Below are positions 1 through 9,902 of a stretch of DNA of 64,000 nt, one piece after another. A model generated the notes under the pieces. The model ran no database searches and was not told the DNA's origin. It saw only the letters and a list, made by a program, of their open reading frames with translations. The position numbers and the translations under genes are program-made. Each line of letters opens with the position of its first letter. The first letter of the stretch is position 1. The stretch covers positions 1-64,000 of the forward strand of contig CAJWEV010000002.1 of assembly GCA_913031575.1 (NCBI GenBank), given 5' to 3'. Origin of the DNA: an uncultured Halieaceae bacterium (GTDB lineage: Bacteria > Pseudomonadota > Gammaproteobacteria > Pseudomonadales > Halieaceae).

Positions 1-2
1 GC

Positions 3-770
3 CAGCATGACGGGCTCTATCACATTACTGAAAAAGTAGAAGATGGCAGTAACCGCGTCGATATCGGCGATACGGGCTTTCTACTGGAAATCGATCAACC
101 GGATCGCCTGGACCCCGATGATGTTTCGTTTCAAACCCCCACTTACCTCATTAATATCAAAGAGCCCGGACTTGCCTATTCCGACCCTGAGTTCGCTCAG
201 GTGCGCCAATACATCAACGAATTTGAGACTGTCCTCTTCAGTAACGCTTTTGCAGACCCAACTAATGGCTATCGCGCTTATGCGGATGTAGACAGCTTCA
301 TCGATTGGTTCTTAGTCAATGAAATCGCAAAGAACGTTGACGCCCAGTGGTATTCGAGTATTTTCCTACACTGGATACCGGGGGAAAAAATTCGAATGGG
401 CCCCATTTGGGACTTCGATTTAGGCTTTGGAAACGTTGATTACGCTGATGCCACCTACCCCGAGGGCTGGTGGGTTCGTTGGAATACCTGGATCGATCGG
501 ATGCTTGAGGATCCCTACTTCGCGCAGCGGGTCAAAGAGCGCTACGCAGATATCGACTCTCAGCGCCCAGAGATCAAAGCCGACATAAACGCATGGGCAG
601 AGCATCTGAGCCTGTCTCAGGCAGAGAATGACTCAATATGGCAAACGATTGGCACCTATGTATGGCCAAACCCGGTTGTCTACGACACGTATGAGGAGGA
701 AGTTGAGCATTTGGTTGAGTGGCTCGACACTCGGATGGATTGGTTAGCCCAAGCTGTAGATGACCTTTGA
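3..770 (+). CDS. CotH-type kinase, C-terminal part (5' end outside window)
   Basis: The frame is open from the first bases of the window to a TGA, giving 255 residues of a protein whose start lies outside. The early stretch reads YHITEKVEDGSNRVDI followed by a GFLLEID-like segment, and further on comes GPIWDFDLGFGN. These are the kinase-core signatures of the CotH family (spore-coat protein kinase relatives, common in secreted proteins of marine Proteobacteria), with the Asp of WDFD as the likely metal/catalytic residue. The C-terminal 100 residues are acidic and helical. In CotH itself the kinase phosphorylates a secreted structural protein; the substrate here is unknown, and localisation cannot be judged without the N-terminus. 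Confidence 0.85.
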   Translation, partial: QHDGLYHITEKVEDGSNRVDIGDTGFLLEIDQPDRLDPDDVSFQTPTYLINIKEPGLAYSDPEFAQVRQYINEFETVLFSNAFADPTNGYRAYADVDSFIDWFLVNEIAKNVDAQWYSSIFLHWIPGEKIRMGPIWDFDLGFGNVDYADATYPEGWWVRWNTWIDRMLEDPYFAQRVKERYADIDSQRPEIKADINAWAEHLSLSQAENDSIWQTIGTYVWPNPVVYDTYEEEVEHLVEWLDTRMDWLAQAVDDL

Positions 771-817
771 TCATCCTGCCGACAAACAGGTGTGCTAACT
801 CACTAATCAACGCAAGC

Positions 818-2452
818 TCAGCTGAATGCTCTATCTCCTGCCTTACACACGATAGGCCTACTCTCTGCCACTGAATACCGACTCTCCAGAATGGTTGAGA
901 CAAAACGCCAGGTGGAGGTCATCCGCTCGGGCGTTAACTCGACCAACGTCCAACCGCGTCGCGAGATGTCAAGATCGTATAGTTCTGCACTGCTGCTAAA
1001 TAAAGCGTCGCGCATGATATCTAACGGTATGGGGACATACGTCTCTAAACCCGGGCTTGTCACTCCTGGAGTACCAATTTCGACACCTATGGCGTCTCCA
1101 GTGCCACTTCGCATATTGAAAGCCCAAGCATTATGAGTATCGCCAGCGAGAACGATAGGATTTTTGGCAAATTGTGCAAACAAGCCGTGAACGCGTTCGC
1201 GGCAGGCGGGGTAACCATCCCAGGCGTCGAGGTTCATAGGAAGCTTGGCTTCTGCCATTAGCCTGCGGTCCCTAAGCCGTTCTCTTACGAGCTCGGGTAG
1301 CTCGATTCCGGCAATAACATCCTCCGAGATCAGGGGCGTGGTGAGTTTTCCCATCAACACCTGCTGACCGATGACCTGCCATGTGGATTTTCGGTCATGG
1401 CTTGCGGCCAGTTGCGAGCCAAACCAATTTTCCTGATCAGCACCTAAAATCGTGCGATCGGGATCCCAAAGGTGTTCCTCAACGAATGTCTTGGGACCAC
1501 CCAACTCTTCCATATCACGCTCATAACTTAACTGCTCATCGCGGCCCTGCAGCCGCGTGTCCAACATAATGAGATCGGCTAGCTGACCTATTTCAAAAGA
1601 GCGATAGATTGGAGCCTGATCGGTTTGAGCTGCCGTTCGAATCGGCATCCACTCGTGGTAGACCTTTCGCGCGATCGCAATGCGCTCATGAAAATCACCC
1701 TCACCATCGTTATGGTTTTCAGCGCCTTCCTTCCAAGTGTCATTTGTAAGTTCATGGTCATCCCATACACAAATCCATGGATGCGCTGCGTGAGCCGCTT
1801 GTAAGTCCCTATCGGATCGGTAGAGAGCATATCGCTCTCGGTAGTCGGCTAGTGAAACGACCTCATTGATTGGCATTACTGCGCGCCCGAGCGTCTCTTC
1901 TGCAATCGGGTTGACGTACGTCCCTCGAGCATATTCGTAAAGGTAGTCACCGAGGTGAAGCACCAAGTCAAGTTCGCTCTTTGCGATATCGTTGTAGGCA
2001 TGAAAATAACCTTGTGGGTAGTTTGAGCATGACGCGACTCCCATGCGGAATCGCCCAACAGCGTCTTTTGGTAAGGTTTTGGTGCTCCCAATGTCAGAGC
2101 TTTGCCCATTGACAACAAAGCGATAAAAGAAGCGTCGACCCGGCTTCAGACCTGTGGCATCGATCTTAATTGTGAAGTCTCGCTCCGCAGACGTTTGTGT
2201 AACACCACTTGCAGCTAGCTCCCCAAATAAGCGGTCATAGGCCACCTGCCAAATAATATTGTCGACTTGGTCCCTACCAGCCGAAGGAACATACCTTGAC
2301 CAGATAATCACGCGATCAGACAGTGGATCTCCTGACGCCACGCCGTGAGTGAAACCTGTTTTGGAACCGACTTCAGCCGCCACGCTCCGCACACTTAAGG
2401 CGCCGGCACCCAAGCCAAGACCTTTGAGTATTTGTCTTCGATCCAACTTCAT
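818..2452 (-). CDS. phoD: PhoD-like alkaline phosphatase/phosphodiesterase, Tat-exported
   Basis: Predicted 544-residue exported metallophosphoesterase of the PhoD family, which releases phosphate from phosphomono- and diesters in the periplasm. The N-terminus reads MKLDRRQILKGLGLGAGAL, a twin-arginine-type signal ending near SVAA. Family motifs follow: GVASGDP and DRVIIWSR (PhoD N-terminal domain), ASCSNYPQGYFHAYND, LHLGDYLYEY, WDDHELTNDTW and GDTHNAW, which supply the metal-binding Asp/His/Asn residues. I chose the ATG at 2452 because it places the twin arginines at the start of the signal; the frame extends upstream to 2560, but that addition is polar and unlike a signal peptide. The gene stands alone, divergent from dusA. 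No Pho box was identified by eye. Confidence 0.88.
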   Translation of the reverse strand: MKLDRRQILKGLGLGAGALSVRSVAAEVGSKTGFTHGVASGDPLSDRVIIWSRYVPSAGRDQVDNIIWQVAYDRLFGELAASGVTQTSAERDFTIKIDATGLKPGRRFFYRFVVNGQSSDIGSTKTLPKDAVGRFRMGVASCSNYPQGYFHAYNDIAKSELDLVLHLGDYLYEYARGTYVNPIAEETLGRAVMPINEVVSLADYRERYALYRSDRDLQAAHAAHPWICVWDDHELTNDTWKEGAENHNDGEGDFHERIAIARKVYHEWMPIRTAAQTDQAPIYRSFEIGQLADLIMLDTRLQGRDEQLSYERDMEELGGPKTFVEEHLWDPDRTILGADQENWFGSQLAASHDRKSTWQVIGQQVLMGKLTTPLISEDVIAGIELPELVRERLRDRRLMAEAKLPMNLDAWDGYPACRERVHGLFAQFAKNPIVLAGDTHNAWAFNMRSGTGDAIGVEIGTPGVTSPGLETYVPIPLDIMRDALFSSSAELYDLDISRRGWTLVELTPERMTSTWRFVSTILESRYSVAESRPIVCKAGDRAFS

Positions 2453-2584
2453 GATGATTAAACTCTCTGATTGCATCGCCGAAGTCTCAGGACGCCGACG
2501 AAGCATTGATGAATTATTTGTTCCGTTATCGTTGCTTTGTAAAGAGGGTAATCTGTTCAACGCTCACTGTGCGACAATAACGGA

Positions 2585-3598
2585 ATGAATGCTTCGAGCA
2601 ACCCAAATATAAAAAGCCCATGGCGTTTTAGCACGGCGCCCTGCATGGACTGGAGCGACCGACACTGCCGGTATTTTTGGCGCCTCCTTACTCGGCATAC
2701 CCGCGTTTACACTGAAATGGTCACCACAGGTGCCTTGATTCATGGTGACAACGATAGGCACCTTAGGTTCAACGGGGAAGAACATCCAGTTGCACTGCAA
2801 TTAGGTGGGTCGACGACATCCGACCTTGCCACAGCAGCCAAAATGGGTGCGGGCTATGGCTACGATGAGATCAACCTCAACTGCGGATGTCCGTCAGATC
2901 GCGTTCAGAACGGTGCCTTTGGTGCCTACTTGATGCGTAAGCCCAAGCTCGTTCGTGACTGCGTTGCCGCAATGAATGAGGCCGTCGAGTTGCCGGTAAC
3001 CGTCAAACACAGGCTTGGCATCGATGATGAAAATAGCTACGACGTGGTCCGCGATTTTGTTGGTACCGTGGCTGAGGGCGGCTGTGAGGTCTTTATCGCG
3101 CATGCCCGCAACGCCTGGTTGCAGGGACTATCGCCCAAAGAAAATAGAGACGTCCCACCGCTTAAATACGAGTGGGTATATCGGCTTAAACGAGACTTTC
3201 CCGAGCTCACCATTGTGCTGAACGGTGGCATTACGTCGCTTGATGACTGTCAGACCCATCTCAACCATGTAGATGGCGTCATGCTGGGGCGAGAGCCCTA
3301 TCAAAATCCATGGTTACTATCTCAGGTCGACGCTCAGCTATTTTCTGATAGCGAACGGGATATGTCTCGCTATGACGTCGCGCTGGCATTGATGCCATAC
3401 CTGGAAACTGTTCTTGCGCAAGGTGGCCGAGTGAATCATGTGCTTCGTCATGTACTGGGTCTGTATCAGCGCCAACCGGGTGGAAAGTTGTTTCGCAGAC
3501 TACTGAGTGAAGGTATGCATAAGCCGGGAGCGGATGCAATGCTCTTCAAAGAAGCGGTGGATGCTACGGAGGCGCTAATCGCGCGCCGCAGCGCTTAA
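2585..3598 (+). CDS. dusA: tRNA-dihydrouridine(20/20a) synthase DusA
   Basis: FMN-dependent enzyme reducing uridine to dihydrouridine at positions 20/20a of the tRNA D-loop. At 337 residues it has the normal DusA length. The start region carries the FSTAPCMDWSDRH signature, followed by TEMVTTGALIHGD, the catalytic-cysteine segment NLNCGCPSDRVQNGAFGA, the HARNAWLQGLSPKENR segment typical of DusA rather than DusB/C, and the FMN phosphate-binding NGGI and GVMLGREPYQNPWLL motifs. It is divergent from the phosphatase gene. Its TAA overlaps the mlaA stop codon on the other strand (shared TTAA). Confidence 0.96.
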   Translation: MNASSNPNIKSPWRFSTAPCMDWSDRHCRYFWRLLTRHTRVYTEMVTTGALIHGDNDRHLRFNGEEHPVALQLGGSTTSDLATAAKMGAGYGYDEINLNCGCPSDRVQNGAFGAYLMRKPKLVRDCVAAMNEAVELPVTVKHRLGIDDENSYDVVRDFVGTVAEGGCEVFIAHARNAWLQGLSPKENRDVPPLKYEWVYRLKRDFPELTIVLNGGITSLDDCQTHLNHVDGVMLGREPYQNPWLLSQVDAQLFSDSERDMSRYDVALALMPYLETVLAQGGRVNHVLRHVLGLYQRQPGGKLFRRLLSEGMHKPGADAMLFKEAVDATEALIARRSA

Positions 3599-4374
3599 AA
3601 ATCCTCGTCCCACTCGTCTTCTTCAAAGTCAGAAAACGTATCTTTAACCACGCCATCGTTCACCAAGGCCTCGCGGCTCTGTAGGTAAGCGTCGCGAATG
3701 AAAACATAGCGATCACCCGTAATGAGGTCCTCAGCATCTAGCAGATCTACCCGGTATTCTAATACCCGCCATCCTCTTGATCCCCAGGTAATCAGATCAT
3801 CGTCAAATACGTAGTCGTTGGCTGACATAAAGCTGTCGGTGATATCGCCAATACCCGACCGGAATGTTCTAGGCCCCAAAAATGGAACCATGACATACGG
3901 CCCCTCCGGTGCCCCCCAGCGAGCAAGGGTATGACCAAAGTCAGTCTCGTAGGGTTCAATCCCAATATCGCTGGCGACATCGATGACGCCCAGCAGACCA
4001 AATGTTGTATTTAGCAACACACGCCCGGTGTTCCTCACGGCATAGACCGGTCTACCTTGAAGCAAGGCGTTCAGCGCTGCATTCACGTCGGACAGGTTAT
4101 CGTAGGCGTTCATTAATCCGCGCCGGATGGGCCTTGGGACGGTTTCGTCGTAGGCAACCGCGATCGGCCTCAGGATTACTGCATCAGCTGCATCATTGAA
4201 TTCGAGGATCTCGCGATTGAGTGATTGAAAGGGGTCATCATTCGCTAGAGCAGGCGTGTTCATAATCGCAAGCCAGACCGTAAGGACTACCGACATCACT
4301 TGATTAGATGATGATGACACGCTGTGCTTCTCTCTTTTCCGTGGCAGTACTCTAACAAAAAGTATCAATATCAA
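3595..4374 (-). CDS. mlaA: MlaA (VacJ) family outer-membrane lipid-asymmetry protein, no lipobox
   Basis: MlaA removes mislocalised phospholipids from the outer leaflet of the outer membrane and hands them to the periplasmic Mla pathway. The mature part matches the family: DDPFQSLNREILEFNDAAD, LRPIAVAYDETVPRPIRRG, LNTTFGLLGVIDVASDIG and FGHTLARWGAPEGPYVMVPF. Unusually there is no cysteine at the end of the signal sequence (it ends TPALAND), so the protein is probably not a lipoprotein, unlike E. coli MlaA. The start is uncertain: TTG at 4374 overlaps the hrpA stop in a TTGA arrangement and keeps a basic n-region; alternatives are GTG at 4323, preceded by AAGAGAGAAG, and ATG at 4296. The C-terminus is very acidic. 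It is probably translationally coupled to hrpA. Confidence 0.85.
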   Translation of the reverse strand: MILILFVRVLPRKREKHSVSSSSNQVMSVVLTVWLAIMNTPALANDDPFQSLNREILEFNDAADAVILRPIAVAYDETVPRPIRRGLMNAYDNLSDVNAALNALLQGRPVYAVRNTGRVLLNTTFGLLGVIDVASDIGIEPYETDFGHTLARWGAPEGPYVMVPFLGPRTFRSGIGDITDSFMSANDYVFDDDLITWGSRGWRVLEYRVDLLDAEDLITGDRYVFIRDAYLQSREALVNDGVVKDTFSDFEEDEWDEDF

Positions 4375-7300
4375 CGTGGATTATTTGTCATCCACGCCTC
4401 TACAGATTGCCACTGCTGATCGAGGCGCTTGGCCGAGACGGGTAGCTTGGTGCCGAGCTGCTGAGCGAATAAAGACACTCGAAACTCCTCTAACATCCAG
4501 CGGAAGCGAACTGCCTCTGGACACAGAACGTCTAGCCCAGGGTAGCGTTTCTTGCTATCAATAAATCGCTGCACTTGCGGCGACAACATCCCCATGGACT
4601 TATCGTCCTTACCACCCTGTGCTGGCAGGCGCTCGGCACGATTTGCGATAGCTTTCAGGTATCGCGGGTAATACGTTATCCACTCCGATGGGGTCTCGAT
4701 GAGGCTTTGTGGGCTGAAGAGCATCTGCAATTGCTGCTCCATATCTGACCGAGCCTCCGTGTACTCATTCGCACCATAACGCGAGAGAACGGCCCACGTT
4801 TCAGACGCGACCTTAATCGCTTGCGCTAAGTGATTTCCCACCTCAAGGACATGCGGCACCCACTGTGCTTTGACGTCACGTTGAACCGAGGCAAACTCAT
4901 CTTGTGATCTTGGTAATTTAACGCCATCGAGTAACTGCCATAAACCACCCTCGGTAATGGCATCCACCAGAGGCTCTCTCTCCAGCCGGGCACCAGCAAG
5001 AGATAGCTTTGACATGTTATCAACAAATAGCTGCTTTTTAAGATATTTAGCGGTCTTTAGATCACTTTGAAGCAGCAGCCCAGTCACGCCAAGGCGATGC
5101 TGGCGGTCCGCTTCTGCGGGGTAATCGAGGAGACGAACGGACAACTGGCCAGACCCTTCCTTAACGACTGCGGGGTAGGCCAACACTTCAGCGCCCGCGG
5201 ACTTGCCGCGCCACTCGCTTGGTAAATGATCAAAATCCCAGCGCGTTACATTGACGCGCTCGACGTTATTTCGAGTGGTGACCACCTCCACAGGTGAATT
5301 GCTGCGAAACTCGGATACAAGCGCAGCCAAGTCACGACTCTCTCCGAGTAGCTTTTTACGATCATCAACTACTCTAATGTTCATCAAATAGAACGACGCT
5401 ATATCTACCTGCGCCCAATCGCTAGTCGCAATAGTTACGGAGCGAAGGGCCTTAATTTCTCGAGTTAGCGCCTGAGACAGTGGTTCATCGGTAGCCGTAA
5501 GGCGTTCCAGCAACCCATCCGCGACGTCCGGTGCGGGCACAAGTTGCTTGCGCAACTGTTTGGGCAGACCTTTGATCATGGCGATCAATTTGTCCCTCAG
5601 GAGCCCTGGCACTAACCACTCAAAGCGGTACCGCGGCACACGGTTCATCAGCGCGCGCGGAACAGTGACTGTGACACCGTCACGATTACCACCGGGCTCG
5701 AACTGATAAGTCAACTGAAAGCTAATGTCTCCCACTGTAAGCTTCTTTGGAAACTGCGCCTCAACCTCACGACCAGGGTCACGCGTCATCACTTGCTCTC
5801 GGTTCATCCTGAGGCTTTTTTCAGCTGTCTCATCACGACGCAACCACTTATCAAGTGCTACCCCACTCGCGCAATCTGGTGGGAGTCGCTCATCGTAGAA
5901 ACGGACCATCGACTCTTCATCGACCAAGAGGTCACGCCGCCGAGTCCTCGACTCAAGCTCCATTACATCGTTAACGAGTTTCAAATTGTGCTTCAAGAAA
6001 TCCGGTGGCTGGCGGTAATTTCCAGCTACCAGACCGTCACGGATCATGACTGATCTGGAGGTTTTCGGATCGATGCCCGCGTAATGCACCCTTTGCCCGT
6101 CACTGATCGTCAAACCAAACAGCGAGATCCGCTCTCTGGCCATGACACGGCTCGAGCGTGCGTTCCAAGTTGGCTCATAGTGATGGCGCTTGAGCAGCGC
6201 TGGATTGGTGTCTAGAAGCCAGCTAGGCTCGATGGCAGCACACTGTCGAGCGAAGACCTGCGAGGTCTCCACCAGTTCGGCTGCAACCAACCATTTAGGC
6301 GGCTTCTTGTACTGTCCAGACGCCGGGAACACCTGAGCCTTTCGGTTGCGGGCGGCGTTGAATCGCCGGCCCTCATCTTGCTGAGCGATATTGCCTAATA
6401 AGCCAGACAACAACGCACGGTGGATGGCCTCGTATTTATCCTCGTAGGATTTCAGTTCGGTTACCCGAAACTTCATCTGACGACACGAAACCACGAGCTG
6501 GTAGTGAACCTCCCGCCACTCCCTGATGCGCAAATAAGAAAGAAACTCCCGATCGCACAGCTTACGAAACTGATTCTGGCTTAAGGCCTGCCGCTGTTCT
6601 TCTAGGTATTGCCATAGATTGAGCCAGGCAATGAAATCGGACTGGGGACTGTTGAATCTTGCGTGAAGTTGATCAGACTGCGACCGCTTTTCTTGAGGTC
6701 GTTCGCGTGGGTCCTGGACCGAGAGCGCACTGATGATGATCAGTGCCTCACTCAGACAATCACGGCTCGCTGCATCCAACAAAATACGGCTCAATTTTGG
6801 GTCGACCGGTAGCTTCGCCATAGCCTGACCCAAAGACGTGAGCTTGGCATTACCATCGACGGCGCCCAACTCCGTCAGCAGTCGAAAACCATCTCTGACC
6901 ATTTTGGTGTCAGGCGGATCGACAAAAGGAAACTGCCGCACGTCCCCCAAGCCCAGCTCCAGCATTCTAAGAATCACCGACGCAAGATTGGTTCGCAGAA
7001 TCTCGGCGTCAGTGAACTCAGGGCGCGAAACGAAGTCCTGCTCAGAGTACAACCTGAAACACACACCCTCGGCTACCCGACCGCAGCGGCCCTTACGCTG
7101 GTTGGCACTTGCCTGCGAGACAGATTCAATCGGCAGACGCTGAAGGCCAGACCGATGACTGTACCGACTGATGCGCGCGTCCCCGGGGTCTATGACATAG
7201 CGGATGCCAGGCACCGTCAGCGATGTTTCTGCCACGTTGGTTGCAAGGACGACGCGCATACCTGCACCAGTACGGTTAAAGACACGGTTCTGCTCCGCAT

Positions 7301-8117
7301 TACTGAGGCGAGCGTAGAGAGGTAATACCTGAATCCGATCACGACCCCGGAGTTCTTTAGCAAGATCACGTATTTGTCGCTCACCCGGACAAAAAACGAG
7401 CACATCGCCACGTGGACCGTAACACTCAGCCTCAATTTCATCGACAAGCTGCGAGACCTGCCGCTGTAATCCTCGGTCGCGATCCTCCACACTGTCGAGA
7501 TAATGGACATCCACCGGATACGTACGTCCCGAGACCTCGATAACGGGGGCATCATTAAAGTGCTGGCTGAATCGCTCTACATCGATCGTTGCCGACGTGA
7601 TAATGACTTTAAGATCAGGACGTTTTGGCAGTAATCGCTTCAAATACCCGAGAATAAAGTCGATATTAAGACTGCGCTCGTGCGCCTCATCAATGATCAG
7701 CGTGTCATAAGCCTGAAGCTTACGATCTCGCGATAGCTCCGTCAGCAAAATACCGTCAGTCATAACTTTTACGGCGGTTTGCTCTGTGACATCGTCATTG
7801 AAGCGCACCTGATAACCGACCAGGCCGCCCACGGTGGTGTTCAGCTCTTCAGCGATGCGGCTAGCAACCGCGCGGGCAGCGATTCGGCGTGGCTGGGTGT
7901 GTCCTATTCTCTTCTCACGGCCGCGGCCGAGCTCAAGGCACATTTTAGGCAGTTGCGTGGTCTTGCCCGAGCCTGTCTCACCCGCAATTACGATGACCTG
8001 ACTCTCGGCGATAGCGCGCATTATTTCGTCTTTACGCGCAACGACCGGAAGTTGCTCGGGGTATGAAATATGGTGAGGAACTAGCCGCTCGCCGCGGCCC
8101 TCATGACTTTTACTCAC
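4371..8117 (-). CDS. hrpA: ATP-dependent RNA helicase HrpA
   Basis: DEAH-box 3'-5' RNA helicase of 1248 residues, slightly shorter than E. coli HrpA (about 1300). The N-terminal helicase core shows Walker A GETGSGKTT (46-54), HTQPRRIAARA (motif Ia), DEAH (143-146), SATID (motif III), ATNVAETSLTVPGI and QRKGRCGR (motifs V/VI). Then come the helicase-associated and OB-fold domains and the long C-terminal region specific to HrpA. The family acts on mRNA and on stalled ribosomes. It starts at GTG 8117 (GTGAGTAAAAGT). The gene is first in a run with mlaA and lies 29 bases from fadD on the same strand. Confidence 0.95.
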   Translation of the reverse strand: MSKSHEGRGERLVPHHISYPEQLPVVARKDEIMRAIAESQVIVIAGETGSGKTTQLPKMCLELGRGREKRIGHTQPRRIAARAVASRIAEELNTTVGGLVGYQVRFNDDVTEQTAVKVMTDGILLTELSRDRKLQAYDTLIIDEAHERSLNIDFILGYLKRLLPKRPDLKVIITSATIDVERFSQHFNDAPVIEVSGRTYPVDVHYLDSVEDRDRGLQRQVSQLVDEIEAECYGPRGDVLVFCPGERQIRDLAKELRGRDRIQVLPLYARLSNAEQNRVFNRTGAGMRVVLATNVAETSLTVPGIRYVIDPGDARISRYSHRSGLQRLPIESVSQASANQRKGRCGRVAEGVCFRLYSEQDFVSRPEFTDAEILRTNLASVILRMLELGLGDVRQFPFVDPPDTKMVRDGFRLLTELGAVDGNAKLTSLGQAMAKLPVDPKLSRILLDAASRDCLSEALIIISALSVQDPRERPQEKRSQSDQLHARFNSPQSDFIAWLNLWQYLEEQRQALSQNQFRKLCDREFLSYLRIREWREVHYQLVVSCRQMKFRVTELKSYEDKYEAIHRALLSGLLGNIAQQDEGRRFNAARNRKAQVFPASGQYKKPPKWLVAAELVETSQVFARQCAAIEPSWLLDTNPALLKRHHYEPTWNARSSRVMARERISLFGLTISDGQRVHYAGIDPKTSRSVMIRDGLVAGNYRQPPDFLKHNLKLVNDVMELESRTRRRDLLVDEESMVRFYDERLPPDCASGVALDKWLRRDETAEKSLRMNREQVMTRDPGREVEAQFPKKLTVGDISFQLTYQFEPGGNRDGVTVTVPRALMNRVPRYRFEWLVPGLLRDKLIAMIKGLPKQLRKQLVPAPDVADGLLERLTATDEPLSQALTREIKALRSVTIATSDWAQVDIASFYLMNIRVVDDRKKLLGESRDLAALVSEFRSNSPVEVVTTRNNVERVNVTRWDFDHLPSEWRGKSAGAEVLAYPAVVKEGSGQLSVRLLDYPAEADRQHRLGVTGLLLQSDLKTAKYLKKQLFVDNMSKLSLAGARLEREPLVDAITEGGLWQLLDGVKLPRSQDEFASVQRDVKAQWVPHVLEVGNHLAQAIKVASETWAVLSRYGANEYTEARSDMEQQLQMLFSPQSLIETPSEWITYYPRYLKAIANRAERLPAQGGKDDKSMGMLSPQVQRFIDSKKRYPGLDVLCPEAVRFRWMLEEFRVSLFAQQLGTKLPVSAKRLDQQWQSVEAWMTNNPR

Positions 8118-8146
8118 GCGTTCCTCAATTCAACACACGTTTGATA

Positions 8147-9832
8147 TCAACCTTGGGTAGCGAGGTCTCTCAACTCCCGTCTGAGAATTTTACCCACATT
8201 GGTTTTGGGCAGATCATCCTTAAAAACAATTGACTTTGGCACTTTGTAGGCGGTTACCTGCTCGCGCATGTACGCAATCACCTCATCCTCAGAAAGTGCA
8301 TCATCAGTCTTCACAACATAGAGGCGAATTGCTTCTCCTGTCGCCTCTGATGGCAGGCCAATCGCGGCGCATTCGAGTACGCCCGGATGCTTGGCGCAGA
8401 CGTCCTCAAGCTCATTGGGATACACATTGAATCCGGAGACAATGATCATGTCCTTGATGCGATCGACAATCTTTATGTAGCCATCGGGCTGAATCAGCGC
8501 AACATCGCCTGTCGAAAACCAACCCTCAGAGTCAAGCACATCCGCTGTCGCCTCAGGGCGTTTCCAATAACCCTGCATCACCTGGGGACCCTTGATGCAG
8601 AGCTCACCGGCTTCACCAAAACCCAGCGTTTCGCCCGTGTCGCTCACCGTTTTGACGTAAGTCTGAGGCACAGGAATCCCAATCGTGCCCAACTGCCGAC
8701 CATTACCAGGATTAGTTGTGGCCGTTGGCGAGGTCTCGGTCAATCCATAACCCTCATAAACATTGCAACCCGTGACGTCTGCCCATCGCTCGGCAGCCGC
8801 TTGAGTTAGCGCCATGCCACCCGACATCGTCAGTTGCAGATTTGTAAAGGTGATGTTTCTAAATCGCTCATCGTTACACAGCGCTACGAATAAAGTATTG
8901 AGACCAGCGAACACGGTGGGCTGATATTTCTCGAATGCGTCTACCACCGAGCCCAAATCACGAGGATTGGGGATGAACAGTGTGTGCGCCCCCTTACGAA
9001 GCGAGTACATCGACACGGTGAAGGCATAGATATGATAAACCGGCAGCGGCTGCATAAACACACTGCCCTTGGCATCGATGCCAAAGGTCTCAAAAAATCC
9101 GTCAATCTGCATAACGTTGGCGACGATGTTGCCGTGAGACAGCATGGCCCCCTTCGCGACCCCAGTTGTCCCACCTGTGTACTGCAACATCGCCAAATCA
9201 CCGAGGCTTAGCTCTACGGGATTGAACTGTTTCTGAGCACCTTGCTTTAATGCGTCATTGAACTTGATGACGTTGGGTAAGCTGACCTTAGGAACCATTT
9301 TTTTGATGTACTTAACAGCAGCATTTAACAGCCAGCGCTTGGGCGCCGGGTGAAGATCCGCGATTTCGGTCAGCACGATTTTCTCAATGCCTGTTTCAGC
9401 AACGACGTTGGCAGCCGTTTCTGCCACGTTCGCCTGGACCACGAGGGCACGAGCGCCCGAGTCATTCAGCTGATGCTCTAGTTCGCGTTCCGTGTAAAGC
9501 GGGTTGGTATTCACCACGACCATACCCGCGCGAAGGGTTCCCAGGCATGCCACCAAATACTGAATTAGGTTCGGCATCTGAATCGCGACACGATCACCTC
9601 GGGTCAACCCTGATTCATGTTGCAGCCAGCTCGCAAAATTAGCCGATAAGGTATCTAGCTCAGCGTAGGACAGCGCATGCCCAACGCTCGAACACGCTGG
9701 CATATCCGCGAAGTCGGTCATTGCTTCCTCGAACAATGCAACAATCGAAGGATACGCCGTCACGTCAACATTCCAGTCAATATTGAGTTCGTCGTAGCGC
9801 GCAGCAATAGCCGCTGAGATATCGATTTGCAT
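8147..9832 (-). CDS. fadD: long-chain fatty acid-CoA ligase FadD
   Basis: AMP-forming acyl-CoA synthetase that activates long-chain fatty acids to CoA thioesters at the inner membrane for beta-oxidation. The 561 residues match FadD. The ATP-binding P-loop QYTGGTTGVAKGAM lies at about 217-230, GYGLTETSP supplies the adenine-site motif, and WFSTGDVALIQPDGY with DRIKDMIIVSGFNVYP gives the fatty-acyl-CoA signature. The C-terminal catalytic lysine segment is LPKTNVGKILRREL. It is divergent from a MaoC-type hydratase across a 70-base gap, which suggests joint control of fatty-acid genes. A second, different acyl-CoA synthetase gene lies at 56166. Confidence 0.95.
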   Translation of the reverse strand: MQIDISAAIAARYDELNIDWNVDVTAYPSIVALFEEAMTDFADMPACSSVGHALSYAELDTLSANFASWLQHESGLTRGDRVAIQMPNLIQYLVACLGTLRAGMVVVNTNPLYTERELEHQLNDSGARALVVQANVAETAANVVAETGIEKIVLTEIADLHPAPKRWLLNAAVKYIKKMVPKVSLPNVIKFNDALKQGAQKQFNPVELSLGDLAMLQYTGGTTGVAKGAMLSHGNIVANVMQIDGFFETFGIDAKGSVFMQPLPVYHIYAFTVSMYSLRKGAHTLFIPNPRDLGSVVDAFEKYQPTVFAGLNTLFVALCNDERFRNITFTNLQLTMSGGMALTQAAAERWADVTGCNVYEGYGLTETSPTATTNPGNGRQLGTIGIPVPQTYVKTVSDTGETLGFGEAGELCIKGPQVMQGYWKRPEATADVLDSEGWFSTGDVALIQPDGYIKIVDRIKDMIIVSGFNVYPNELEDVCAKHPGVLECAAIGLPSEATGEAIRLYVVKTDDALSEDEVIAYMREQVTAYKVPKSIVFKDDLPKTNVGKILRRELRDLATQG

Positions 9833-9902
9833 TCTGTTAACCCCATTTTTTGATTATGGTATTTTTGGGACGACTCTATAGCCGTTTTCGCGAGGCAACC
9901 CC

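Noticed and set aside
8387-8809. 140-codon plus-strand frame inside fadD
   Set aside because: Antisense to well-conserved fadD motifs; composition follows from the coding strand.
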